NCBI GenBank assembly: GCA_003988855.1
Contig: QYAI01000097.1
Span: forward strand, 186,001-250,000
Length of the DNA: 64,000 nt
Source of the DNA: Arachnopeziza araneosa
Taxonomy: Eukaryota; Ascomycota; Leotiomycetes; Helotiales; Arachnopezizaceae
Reading direction: 5' to 3'
The notes beneath the pieces are model-generated. The model was not told the origin of the DNA and did not search any database. It saw only the letters and a program-made list of their open reading frames with translations. Both the position numbers and the translations under genes were made by a program. The stretch's first letter is position 1; each line of letters opens with the position of its first letter. Of this stretch, positions 1-10,125 are shown in pieces.

Positions 1-716
1 TGACAACCCGACTTGCTATCGGTGTAGAAGGGAACAAAGAAAAATCGCAAATAGGATGAATTTAAGTTTTTTCTGCGTAAATATTCAACCTAGTCACGTC
101 ACCAGTTTTATAACAGGTAGGTACCTAGGTAGGTAGGTAGGGTAATTCACAATGTCACCTGATGAAATTCCACGTGATCGAATTTCATTGACAACTTTTG
201 TGTATTTGAGGGTGCTCAAGTCCAATCTTAATCATTTTGTTCCGAATATATTTTGAATGAATAGGCAACCCGCCAAAATTTTTATCGCCTTTCCATGCAC
301 AGTGTTGTGGCCTTGGGTTCCAGATACCCAAGGCAGAAACCGCTCGAGTCGCCTCCATGACTACAAACACAGCCCCAGAGTTAGACGCATGCACTTCCGC
401 TTCGAAACTTCCAGAGGTTTCCATCAATTACAAAAAATCCATGATTTTGCCTCTCGAATCATTCTTTCATATTCTACGCTGCGTAATGTTTCTTCAGCTT
501 TTCGGTCACTGATTTGAGTAAGCCATGAAGGAAGCCTCAGGATGAATTGCCAACGGTGGAAGTCGGGTCATCAAAATGGCTATGCATCCAAGTTTTCTCA
601 TATCGTTCTCCTTGTTTCTTTCTAACTTTTCATTTCACTCCAATCTTACGCCGCGGAAATTATCGTTCAGACTACCCCTCCAAACTTTTAATACTAATTA
701 GAATTTCATTTCGATT
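1..716. other. intergenic, no gene recognised
   Basis: No open frame here looks coding: the short ones lack domain character and overlap each other. The stretch is AT-rich and contains a short GTAG microsatellite near position 120. The last part, from about 560, is pyrimidine-rich and probably serves as promoter and 5' leader of the gene starting at 717. Confidence 0.5.
116..142. repeat. GTAG tetranucleotide microsatellite
   Basis: Imperfect tandem GTAG/TAGG units interrupted by a CC step. It is not the fungal telomere repeat TTAGGG, so it is a simple microsatellite and not a chromosome end. Confidence 0.7.
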
Positions 717-2196
717 ATGGAAGGCCTAGCTGCAGCCAGCGGAGTCATAGGGGTGGTTTCACTCGCAGCCCAAATTTTACAAGGCTGTAACTATGTGCGC
801 GATGTTTTCGACGATGCGCACAACGCTCCCACAGATATTCGGCTTCTCGCGAATGAACTCGCCATCATTGAGAGGATTGTGCGAGATACACCTGAGAGTC
901 ATCTGCATCACGAGGAACTGGATTTCTGCAATGAGAAAATATCAAAATTGTGGCGAGTCGTTCGCAAGTACGGGGATTTGGAAAATGCTGGACGCAGGAG
1001 CAAATGGGGCAAGAGATTAGCAATGGCGATGAGTGCGGAAAAGATTCAAAAGCATCTTCGAGCATTGAGAGAGGCGAAGGGCTACCTCGAAAATATCCAA
1101 AATAGGTATGCTCATCTCATGATACCTTCCCTCCTACTAACCCTTCCTTTTCTCTAGGTCCGCACATCAAAAGACAATTACTAAGTCGCACGAGATCCTT
1201 GAATTCATCGAACAACTCAGTACTAGTCAATCGGAAGCCGTTCGAATCACGATTCGGTCAGAAGAGAAGCTGGATTATCTTGCTAAAATCACGGAGAAAA
1301 TGCAACAAGCACTCTACGAGCTTGCAAACCGCTTTGCCCATCGAGATACCCTGGCAAGCCCATGGGGTGAAGAAAATGCCCAACGTCTAGTAGTTGCTAT
1401 GGAAAAGATTATACGCTGCAAATTGGAGGAGCATAAGCTACAACTGAGAGATCTCGATTCTCGGGGCTTTCGGCCAAGTGTTCATAACAGCATATCGACG
1501 GACTCCGTCGGAAAGCGTGATAGACGCGTAAATTCAACAGCTCTCGTCGTGAGGAAGCCAGAGTACACATATCGGAGCCTGCAACCTCGGATTGTAGAGT
1601 TACCAGAAGAAGCCTATTCTGAACGTGCATCATGGGGTCAGAAGGATGTTCCATTATATACAGAGAAGAGGTCTCGATACAGTACACCCATGGGCCAGAT
1701 TCTCATACGAACTTGTTCCACGACATATTTAACTAGTTCTGAACTTGCCAAGGTAGAACTACCGACCGCCTTGCGTGGTTGGGCTCAACCTGCCCAGTTT
1801 CCTGTCACAGTGACACAAACAAAGATCGTATTGATACCCCAGCACTTGGTGCAAGCTCGTGGCGCCGTCATCAAGTGTCACCAGATGTCTGGGACCGTCT
1901 CGACGGTATTCGACGTTGGCTACGAGATGAAGGATCTCGTCATACCAGCTTATCCGCCATTTCACATGAGGCATCAACCCATGGCAGCTGCCGATATCCC
2001 TGGGAACAGCGGTTCGACAGAGACTGTTATCGAAAAGTTGGCTCTTGGAATCGTACACCGGCTAAGCGACTTCCTCGCTAGTCGTTCGTTCGGCGATGAA
2101 AAGATTTCTTATGTCCGAGATGCGCATTTGAGCTGGAGGTTGAAGTCGAAGCCGTTTTGGCAGTTAATAATAGGCCTGAGCAACCTTTTTTCATGA
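717..2196 (+). CDS. orphan fungal STAND N-terminal domain protein
   Basis: Two exons, 717-1105 and 1158-2196, separated by a 52 nt intron (GTATGC...CTCTAG with CTAAC branch sequence); the frame stays open across the junction. Residues 1 to about 120 match the helical N-terminal domain of fungal STAND/NLR-like proteins: a glycine/alanine-rich amphipathic start (MEGLAAASGVIGVVSLAAQI) followed by long charged helices. Known proteins of this class use the domain as a signalling or membrane-acting module, usually ahead of a NACHT or NB-ARC ATPase. Here no P-loop or repeat domain follows; the remaining ~300 residues are polar, basic and unrecognised. I read it as a free-standing effector-like or regulatory protein. 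A broken NB-ARC gene lies 4.6 kb downstream. The role is inferred from the family only. Confidence 0.7.
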
Positions 2197-2375
2197 TTCG
2201 AATGAGGAAGCCCAGACAGCTGGTATCGTAGAAGGTGCGGATGGGGTTAGCTGAATGACCGACCCAGGGGAGAGGCTCGGTATTATTCCCGGATCCCGAC
2301 AACTTGGAGGTGAGCCACATGGTTTGGTGTTGTGGGCAAAGCTTGACCCCACCTACCATCTCATCTTTCGTCTCA

Positions 2376-2382
2376 TATAAAA
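2376..2382 (+). promoter_or_regulatory. TATA box of the MBL-fold gene
   Basis: TATAAAA lies 93 nt before the ATG at 2475, in a pyrimidine-rich leader. It supports the start at 2475 over the in-frame ATG at 2304, which would lie upstream of this box. Confidence 0.6.
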
Positions 2383-2474
2383 CCACTATTCTATCCATAT
2401 CTCGTTTCGACCTTACTACCCATCAACTCTCAAATCTCACCGTCACACATCACTACTCATCCCCAATACCAGCC

Positions 2475-3698
2475 ATGACAACACCATCAGGACTTGCAGG
2501 ACTCAACCCCCCTCCTCCATCCAACAACACAGTACGGGTCCGCATGCTAGACACCACATCCATCATGTCACTCGACGCATCATCATTCATTTCCCCCGTG
2601 ATGCCAGGCCACGAAACCATGAGCGTGACCACCGTCGCCTTTCTCATCGAGAACGAGCGTCTCGGCAAAAAAGCCATGTTTGATCTAGGCACACGCAAAG
2701 ATTACTGGAACAGCCCGCCGTTCACGCTGACGCGCATCGATGCTGCTATCCCGGGTGTGCGGGTGGATCAAGATGTGACGGAGATTCTGGTCGAGCAGGG
2801 CGTTGCGTTGAGCGAGATTGATGATATTATATGGTCGCATAGTCACTGGGATCACATGGGCTCACCACATCTCTTCCCTCCAACGACGAATCTGTATTTT
2901 GGCGCGGGAACAGGTCCTTTCCCAGCATATCCCCAGAATCCCTCATCCAACCTCTCAGCCGTCGACTTCGAAACCCGCAAATGTATCGAGGTAGCGTGTA
3001 CGGATCTGAAAATCGGTCCCTTTCCAGCAACCGACTTCTACGGTGATGGATCCCTCTACATTCTCGACACACCGGGCCACTGGCCTGGTCACATTTGTGC
3101 GCTGGCTCGCACAACCCCAGATACATTTATTTATCTAGGAGGCGACATGTGTCATTTCCCGGGGCAGTTTCGACCCAGTGAAGCGATCCCGTTACCAGAT
3201 ATTATTCCATCAGAAGCACTTCTCTCATCGCCCAAATACCCCGTCCCCTGTCCATGTAAATTCTTCAGTAATCACCATCCTCAGCTACATAATCCCTCTT
3301 CCAGCATCACCGAGTCCGATCCCCGCCCCGCCATCGACCCGCGGAAAACGCCCTTCTACAACCTCTCTACCACCCACCATTCGACCTACAAAGACCCCGC
3401 AGCAGCAATCCTCACCGCGCAGAGAATGCGGCAGTACATCGATTCCGACCCCAACATCCTGGTCTGTCTCGCCCACGATCCCGCCCTGTTAGCTCATCTC
3501 CCGCTGTTCAACACCGAACCAGAACGGGACCTAAATCCGTGGAAGGAGATGGGTTGGAAAGAGCGGTGTCATTGGGGATGGCTTGGGGAACTGCCAAGGT
3601 ATGGTGAGGAAGGTAGGGTGCTGGAACCGGGCAATCGAGAGAGCCCGATTGTGGAGGGACTTTGGAGGGAGGGGAGGAAGTTTGAGTCGCTGAGATGA
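2475..3698 (+). CDS. metallo-beta-lactamase-fold hydrolase (lactonase-like)
   Basis: Single exon, 407 residues. The zinc-ligand motif HSHWDH is at residues 122-127, followed by later ligands in TPGHWPGH (about 199-206), GGDM (Asp224) and a C-terminal AHD. This order is that of the MBL superfamily, closest in style to N-acyl-homoserine-lactone lactonases and the fungal MBL hydrolases seen near secondary-metabolite genes. It should be a cytosolic di-metal hydrolase; the substrate cannot be told from sequence. No signal peptide is evident. An insertion of about 80 residues rich in Pro, Ser and His lies between the Asp ligand and the final His. It is not flanked by a polyketide or peptide synthetase in this window, so a stand-alone detoxifying or lactone-cleaving role is as likely as a biosynthetic one. 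Confidence 0.8.
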   Translation: MTTPSGLAGLNPPPPSNNTVRVRMLDTTSIMSLDASSFISPVMPGHETMSVTTVAFLIENERLGKKAMFDLGTRKDYWNSPPFTLTRIDAAIPGVRVDQDVTEILVEQGVALSEIDDIIWSHSHWDHMGSPHLFPPTTNLYFGAGTGPFPAYPQNPSSNLSAVDFETRKCIEVACTDLKIGPFPATDFYGDGSLYILDTPGHWPGHICALARTTPDTFIYLGGDMCHFPGQFRPSEAIPLPDIIPSEALLSSPKYPVPCPCKFFSNHHPQLHNPSSSITESDPRPAIDPRKTPFYNLSTTHHSTYKDPAAAILTAQRMRQYIDSDPNILVCLAHDPALLAHLPLFNTEPERDLNPWKEMGWKERCHWGWLGELPRYGEEGRVLEPGNRESPIVEGLWREGRKFESLR

Positions 3699-4088
3699 TG
3701 GGGAGGGGATTTTTGGAGATTTTGGAGAAAGTTAGATCAGGGAATGGATTTTTTTACAGAAATTTAGGAACACAGAACTATAGTACATGTCAACCATGGT
3801 ATGATAACGATTCAGTGTTGAGCTTGAGACAACGGTGATGCATTCCATATAAAATATGTTGAAAAGATCAATATTCCAAGGAACGTGTAGAGTTGCTATA
3901 GTAAAGACAGCAGCTGAGAGAATCGACGAGCATCTCAGCCACGTGAAGCGGAAGAGCACCGCGAGAGATAAAGTTCTCTTCAAGTATGTTTGTCCTCGAA
4001 TTGGGATGAGTCTTCAAATTCCTTGGTAGTTTAATAGATTATGGGTTTTTGATATTCAACTGCCTTGTTTACATCGATGTGACGTATC
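3699..4088. other. convergent 3' region
   Basis: Lies between the stop of the MBL-fold gene and the stop of the TIM-like gene on the other strand. AT-rich with no convincing open frame; presumably both 3' untranslated regions. Confidence 0.5.
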
Positions 4089-4835
4089 TCATTCACCAAG
4101 CTCTAAAATGATCTTCTCAAAATTACCCACGTCATGCGCAAATCTCCCTAAGAACAAACCATCCACCCCATCCTTCATAGGACGAAAGGTCCCCGGCGCA
4201 GCACTCCCTCCGTATATAATCCTCACCTCTCTCTCGTTTGCCGTACAGATATCCCTCAAGCCTTTGGCCACAGAAACAACATATTCAGCATCCGCACTCT
4301 CCTCCTGTCCAATGGCCCACACTGGCTCATACGCGAAAATAAGATCCCCTTTCGTAGCATGAAGCACGCTTTCAACTTGAATTCGACACTCCTCAACAGC
4401 TGACTGAACAGTCCCGCACACCCTCTCCCCAACGCAAACAAGAGGGGTGATACCATTCCGTTCGGCCGCCCGCGCCTTCTTCACGACCTGCTCATCCGTC
4501 TCGCCAAACAGCCTCCTCCGCTCTGCATGTCCCAGCTCAACAATAGAAACGCCCAAGTTGTTGAGACATGCGGGAGATACCTCGCCTGTATAAGCACCGC
4601 TGTCTTCCCAGAAGCAGTCCTGGGCACCGAGACGGATCGATGGCACGGCTCGTAAGAGAGCGCTTGCCGTGGCCAGAGAGAGGAAGTCTGGAATGATGAA
4701 GATGTCGACGGATCTTGACGCGGCTAAGACGTGTAGTGGAATACACGATTCGATGTATGCGGCAGTCTTTGAGAGAGAGAAGTACATCTTGAGACTTACG
4801 CCGACGATGCGACGCCGTGAGTGGGGTAGGACCAT
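4089..4835 (-). CDS. triosephosphate-isomerase-family paralogue
   Basis: Intronless, 248 residues, the usual TIM length. Catalytic residues are present: Lys16 (in VGVSLKMYF), His103 (ELGHAERR) and Glu170 (AYEPVWAIG), plus the phosphate-loop sequence YGGSAAPGTF. It departs from glycolytic TIM: the Asn of the N-x-K motif is Ser14, the GHSERR serine is Ala, the loop-6 hinge after WAIG reads QEESAD where glycolytic TIM has TGKTAT, and loop 8 reads GLFLGRFAHD. Housekeeping fungal TIM is highly conserved and normally contains introns, so this is a divergent paralogue. Bacterial TIM relatives with altered loops isomerise tetrulose phosphates in erythritol and threitol breakdown, and that is my preferred guess. 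It is transcribed divergently from the small ORF at 5141, and a broken PdxA-like gene lies 6 kb away. Confidence 0.85.
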   Translation of the reverse strand: MVLPHSRRRIVGVSLKMYFSLSKTAAYIESCIPLHVLAASRSVDIFIIPDFLSLATASALLRAVPSIRLGAQDCFWEDSGAYTGEVSPACLNNLGVSIVELGHAERRRLFGETDEQVVKKARAAERNGITPLVCVGERVCGTVQSAVEECRIQVESVLHATKGDLIFAYEPVWAIGQEESADAEYVVSVAKGLRDICTANEREVRIIYGGSAAPGTFRPMKDGVDGLFLGRFAHDVGNFEKIILELGE

Positions 4836-5041
4836 GATCTACTTTAGTTGTTGAGCTTTGAGGGAATGGGAGGTAGAGAGTCGGGTTTGAACGGTGACGA
4901 GAAGAATTATTGTTTTCTCTCCGATGCAGTTGCAGGTCAGAGAGGTGAGCATAGCATGCTGTGGAAGGTTAGTCTGCGCTTCAAGATGCTGGATTGGTTC
5001 CACATCTCACCGCACTGTTCTTTCTCATCCGAGTTCCAGGT

Positions 5042-5048
5042 TATAAAA
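5042..5048 (+). promoter_or_regulatory. TATA box in the 4836-5140 divergent promoter
   Basis: TATAAAA lies 93 nt before the ATG at 5141, the same spacing as for the MBL gene. The 305 bp interval also contains the promoter of the minus-strand TIM-like gene, so the two are probably expressed from one divergent control region. Confidence 0.5.
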
Positions 5049-5140
5049 GCGGTCACTTCATCCCGAGCCAGCTCAGAAATCCAGCATCGCTTTTGCGTAG
5101 GACGATACATCATATACTACCCTTCTTTAACAAAGTCAAC

Positions 5141-5484
5141 ATGGACTTTGTTTTCGCTCAAGAGTTCATCGCCATTCACCGAACGCTTATCACACAGATC
5201 CAGTGGGGCATCGTGAACCACGGCGACCAGAGGGCGCCAAACACAGCAAAATTTATTAGTAAGTTAATTCTGCGGATAGCGATTAGCTTTTTTGATGATT
5301 TGAATATGGTATTTATCTAAGCTATACTCTGAAAGCTCACTTGTCCACCCTCGAATGAGTAGTTTTCAATTCATGAGATTTCATCACGATAACGTTTGAA
5401 ATTTAGAAACGAGATGCGTACCCAGGTGAACGATGCCTGCTGTTTTTAAGGCCTTGAAACTGGTGTCGCTTTGTGCTGCTGCTG
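5141..5484 (+). CDS. possible small two-exon gene, unknown
   Basis: A TATA box, a purine at -3 (AACATGG) and a clean donor GTAAGT at 5259 suggest a real first exon, 5141-5258, encoding a 39-residue helical start (MDFVFAQEFIAIHRTL...). The second exon is unclear. An acceptor TTTAG ending at 5406 gives a short tail ending before 5460. A later acceptor TTTTTAAG gives a longer basic, cysteine-rich tail that runs past 5500. I do not recognise the product. It could also be the intact start of a decayed gene. The end coordinate is only nominal. Confidence 0.3.
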
Positions 5485-6779
5485 CCGACGGGCACGACGA
5501 GCTTTTTCGTATTTAGCGAAAAGTGAGATGGGTGTCAACGCGGTTTAAGATATGAATTTACCTTCCAATCAACACAGAGTACTCGGGCTAGTTTGATATA
5601 TTCCTTGATTAATTGGACAGTCTCTCTGAGATAGGCATGATAATCGAATCTCCGTTACCTAGCATCTCGAAGTCTCTACTTGAACCATGTTGCTGAGATT
5701 TGTGTGAGACAAAAGCAAAGCCATGGGTGTGGAGAGTAAACTCTGCCTCTTGTCCACGGGCATCTTAAACTGGACCATCACTTTGAATAACATATTCGCA
5801 GTTGGTGAGTTTCATGCCTTCTGCGGTGTCGGAAAGGAATAATAATATAAGATTTCTCTTTTCATAGAGAGAAGATCCTACAAGTATAATAATTAACCCA
5901 GCATCTTGTTCCACATCAAGTTGATCAATAAATAATCACAGGTAAATCAAGGTTGTCTTAAAATCCATATCATATTCTGAGTCTTTTCAGCCTGACTTTC
6001 GTACACTACAGAATCCGAAGATTGTTTTACTGAATGCTTGCTATCCTGACTTGCAGCTTTTGGTTGCCCAACTTCAATCTATAAAGCAGCAGCGAGGGTA
6101 TGTGGCATGTTCCACAAAATGAACCTTTTGCGCTCAAGGAATGGATGAATAGAAGTCATCGTTACTCGTATACACCTAGTGTGCCATTATGTGAAACTAA
6201 GATGATCTGATGCTTGGGCCGTATGAAGTTTTACGCTCGCATTCTCGTGTTGGAGCGTCTGTGGACGAAGGCGCCCAGGTAAATCTTCTCTCGCTTTTTT
6301 GTTGCACATCGCAACCGCGCTCAGATTTCCAGGCGCCGCTGTGCGGCCGCATAATCCGCGTCGCGTCCCCCAAAACGCCAAAACCGCGATAAAAAAATAA
6401 GTTGTATCAAACCCTCGCCGCAAGCGAGATCGGGGGAACGTCGGTAACTGTAGACGAATGTGAGGGAGGGAGCAAAGGGGAGTGTGAATGTCAGAGAATT
6501 CCCTGTGGATTTCGTCTTGAAGGATCAACATCACTTTACCACTTCACAATCTTGCCCCTTTTTTCTGCGTCCATGCCAACGATTGCAAAGTAAGGCGAAG
6601 ACTCTCATCTACATTAACGCGTAATGTCCCCCTCATGGCTGCTAAGCTGAGCTTCTTGTTTGCATGAGTGCAGCAAAGTAGTCTTCGGCCTCTCAACAGC
6701 AATCCTCCAATCATTTCCGTATATTGGCGGCCTGCATGGTTTTACCCCGGCTAGAAAAACAACACTCGAAGGTGCGAAG
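5485..6779. other. AT-rich intergenic stretch, possible gene debris
   Basis: About 1.3 kb without a convincing gene. A short frame from the ATG at 5723, with a GTGAGT donor at 5805 and a CATAG acceptor near 5870, would code only 35 residues, so I treat it as debris or chance. The longer frames between 6187 and 6600 have no domain character. Confidence 0.4.
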
Positions 6780-9700
6780 ATGGACCGGATGTCCGTCGAC
6801 GATACGTCGACTACGAAAGGACCGGCAACACCGACTTCCGAAAGGTTAGAAACTGTTTCACAATGATTTTGACACATGATGCACATGATTCAATAGCTGA
6901 CTTGATGACAGAGAAAGTCCTTACCAACAGATATGGAATGATGCCCTCAGCAAGTCCCGTGAAACTCTGGGGGAGGGAGATTATGACGCTATAGCTGATT
7001 GTGAGACATTCAAAACCCTTATTGGCCGACTGCGAGAACTATGTGAGAAATATGCAGATACAACTGTTGCAAGAATACTCCGTCCCCTAGAGAACCACCT
7101 CCTCCCTTTGCGACAGCTCAGCTATACCATTGGTATTGCCATGCGAACTCCTGACATCAAAACAGGAGTAATATAGGGATTGGTGAACTTGACTATTGAG
7201 GTAAAACATCTTTCCTAGTAAAAAGTTACATCTATTTTAGCCAGTCGCTGACGCACCAGTTGCGATGGACAGTCATCCATCCAGTCTGATAAGGTCCTGG
7301 CACTTGTTGTTGAAATGATCGAAGAGTTGACTCATCAACTCGAACTTCTTGTAATTTATGAAAAATCTGAGCGTGAGGCTGAAGATATGAAGCGGGTATT
7401 AGTGGAGGTCTTTGTAGACATCATCCTCTTCGGTGCATGCTCTGTGAAGTTCTTACGTCGTCACCCTCTAGGTAAACATTCATTTGCAGCCACAAAAACA
7501 TGAAGTAATCTGAGAGCCAGAAAACTTCGCTCTTAGTGCTTGGCCAGGAACGGTTGCTTCTAATCTGGCGAAAGTTCCAGCAAGAATTCAGAAGAGGACT
7601 ACGAGGATCAAGGAAAATGTTCTTGCAAAAGATGTAGAAGAGATTCGCCAAACAGTCTCACGAACTCGTGCTGAGGTGGTCCGAGAGATGCCATACGCTT
7701 TTACCCCAAATTAAAGAAGAAGAGGCAACGCTACCTTGCAAGCACCTCCCCCTGCCATTCAATGAAGACTTCCATGACAGAATTGATATTCTGTCGCGAC
7801 TACATAGCGAGCTTGGGCAGGTCGAGAGTGGGCAGAAACAAAAAGCTGTCGCTATGTGGGGTACCGCGTGAATTGGAAAGAGTCAGATTGCACTAAGTTA
7901 TGCTTGGGCTAGGCAAGCAGAGAACCTTCCAGAAGTTCTCTGGGTCAACAGCGAATCCTCCATGGAAATCGGACAGAGTTTCACAAAAATTGCCTGTGCC
8001 CTACAGTTGCAAGGTGCTGTGCCAGAGGGAATGATGACCAAAATTCGTATTTGGTGATAAAATGGCTCGAAACAACGAGTAGGTTATAATTGCTTCAGGA
8101 AAACTTCAATAATTCACTGCTAAATTTCAAGCAGCTGCTGGATGGTTACTTATCTTCGACAACGTTGAAGAAATCAACGTAGTCCTGGATAGATGGCCTG
8201 GTATCGTGAGCGTAGAGGTTCCAGTTCTTACTGACAATCAGGGAGCTGAGTTGCTGATGAAACCGATCCATCCCACCTTGCAGGCAGATGAATCCACGGA
8301 GGATTTTTGCTCCGCCACAGAAAATATCACACATGCTGGGGGCTCCCTCTTGGACCAACCCCGATAGCTACACAAATTCGCCGCAAACAGAAAATTGTCT
8401 CTATGTTCCTCCCATTCTACAAGCAGCATTGGACCAGAATTCACGAGGCAGATGCTAACAGCCTCAGACCGTACTATAAACATGGCCTTGCAACAGCATG
8501 GGAATTGTCATTCACGCAATTAGCTGAAGACTCTGAAGACGCAAACATTATTCTCTAGATCCTCTACCTTTTATCCTCAGATGATATCCCGGTGGATCTT
8601 TTCAGAAATATAGACATCAAGGAACTTCCAGAATCATTAAATATTTGTGCCGATACTTGGAGGTAAGATCCTATCTCTTACTTGTCGTTCTACCATCTAA
8701 CAAAAGCAAGGTTGGAAGAAGCTCTGGAAATACTCTCTGGAACGGGCCTAGTGCGCAAAGATCCAGAGTCAGAGACTCTTCTTGTTCACCGTTTGATTCA
8801 GACTGCCTATCAAAATAAAATAGGCAGCTAACAGCTTCAACAGAACTTCAAATTGGCATCCAAGCTATTGTTGGAAGCTTTTCCCAAACTTGGAGACAAA
8901 CTGACTTTGCGAGGCCACTAGATGACCTGCCAAAAATATTTACAGCAATTAATAGCGCTCGCAAACAGATTTGACGAACGAAGAATGGAAATTGAAGCCC
9001 CAAATGAGTTCTCCGACTTTGCTGAATGTATAGCGAGCTGTACCTGGTAATGCTCTTACACCTGCTATCTCTGGCCTCAAATTTTCATACGTGATTTAGG
9101 TACTTGTTTGAATGCGGGGCATGGGCGCAATGCTACAAGTTAGTCGAGAGCGGTCTCCGGGCCTGTGACGACAAGAGCTCTCTCCTTTATGCCAACCTGC
9201 TGAATACAGTAGGTATCATCACTAGTTGTAACAACAAGGGGGTAGAGGCGTATGACATCTTCTTGCGAAGCCTTGAGATTCGCAAAGCGCTTTTACCTAA
9301 GAATCACGAACAAGTGGCGAATTCATACAATAACTTAGGAAACGAAGCCGTGGCTAAATGTGAATATAGCAAGGCTTTGGGTTATTATCAACAAGCTATT
9401 GAAATTGATGATGCGAATAACTGCAGTCAACGATTTCATTTCGGACATCTGAATATTGCGAATGCACTGATGCACCAAGGCGAGTTTAAGAAGGCCCACC
9501 TTGAGATCGAAGTGGGTCGTAAGCATGCTCTGGGAGATCTTGACATCTTCACAGATACCCGAGACTGCAACAATATGTATGTATTTGATTAGCCCCACTC
9601 ATCTTCTTCGTTACTGACAGTCTGCGAGTGCTGCTTTGGACATTGCCAATATATACTACCGGGAAGGAAACTTCATTCTTGTCAAGGAATGGTATGAGCG

Positions 9701-10125
9701 AAATTGGCAACAATATCTGAATGAGACGCCTTTACACCCTGCGACCGGATCGGCCAGGTTCAAGATGGGCTGTGCGGATCTGAAGCTTGAAAATGTGGAA
9801 CAAGCTATTTAAGTACTTACAGTCCACCAGTGGACAGCAGTAGGAGCTAATCTCGCTCAGAGCATTTTTTCGGGAAGCCAGGCTTATTGCAGAATTCAAC
9901 GAGGCGACTCAGGCAGACAAAGGAAATATTGCAAGAATAATACGAAAGCTTGCAGAGGTGTTAGAGATGAAGCACGATGCGGCACTTACAGCAGAGGCCC
10001 GGAAGCTTCACACAGAGGCTGAGAAAATTCGAAAGGATATCCAAGGGGTAAAATACTCCGCACAGACCGATACAGAAGACGTGTACGACAGATTGGTTGC
10101 AGACTATTCCTACTACTATCGCTAA
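6780..10125 (+). pseudogene. broken Goodbye/NB-ARC/TPR STAND (NLR-like) gene
   Basis: Remnant of one large gene read through several frames. From 6780 there is a short Ser/Thr-rich start and a 67 nt intron (6845-6911). A region resembling the fungal Goodbye STAND N-terminal domain follows (IWNDALSKSRETLGEG near 6927), continuing after another intron to about 7440. Then comes an NB-ARC ATPase: a P-loop remnant at 7860-7890 (GTA, stop, IGKSQIALSYAWA), a Walker B-like WLLIFDNVEE near 8145 and a winged-helix section near 8490-8660. TPR-like helices run from 9104 to 9580, then a helical tail to the TAA at 10123. Stops interrupt the frame at 7174 (TAG), 7869 (TGA, inside the P-loop), near 8056, near 8556 and near 8830, with frameshifts in the NB-ARC part. 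The intact gene would have been a cytosolic sensor in nonself recognition or regulated cell death. It is surely non-functional as a single protein. Confidence 0.85.
9104..9592 (+). pseudogene. longest open TPR section of the STAND relic
   Basis: This 162-codon stretch is the longest intact piece of the STAND relic. It shows tetratricopeptide helices (NSYNNLGNEAVAKCEYSKAL, then HLNIANALMHQGEFKKA), the ligand-sensing repeat type of NB-ARC/TPR proteins. A plausible intron (GTATGT to GACAG) at its end leads into another open section at about 9620-9810. Confidence 0.7.

Noticed and set aside
116..142. Telomere-like TAGG run at the left end
   Set aside because: The unit is GTAG, not TTAGGG, and ordinary genes follow at once.
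2304..2474. In-frame N-terminal extension of the MBL-fold gene from ATG 2304
   Set aside because: It precedes the TATA box at 2376, and the added residues have no domain character; the ATG at 2475 fits the leader.
6187..6534. 115-codon minus-strand frame
   Set aside because: No family resemblance and no promoter or splice support.
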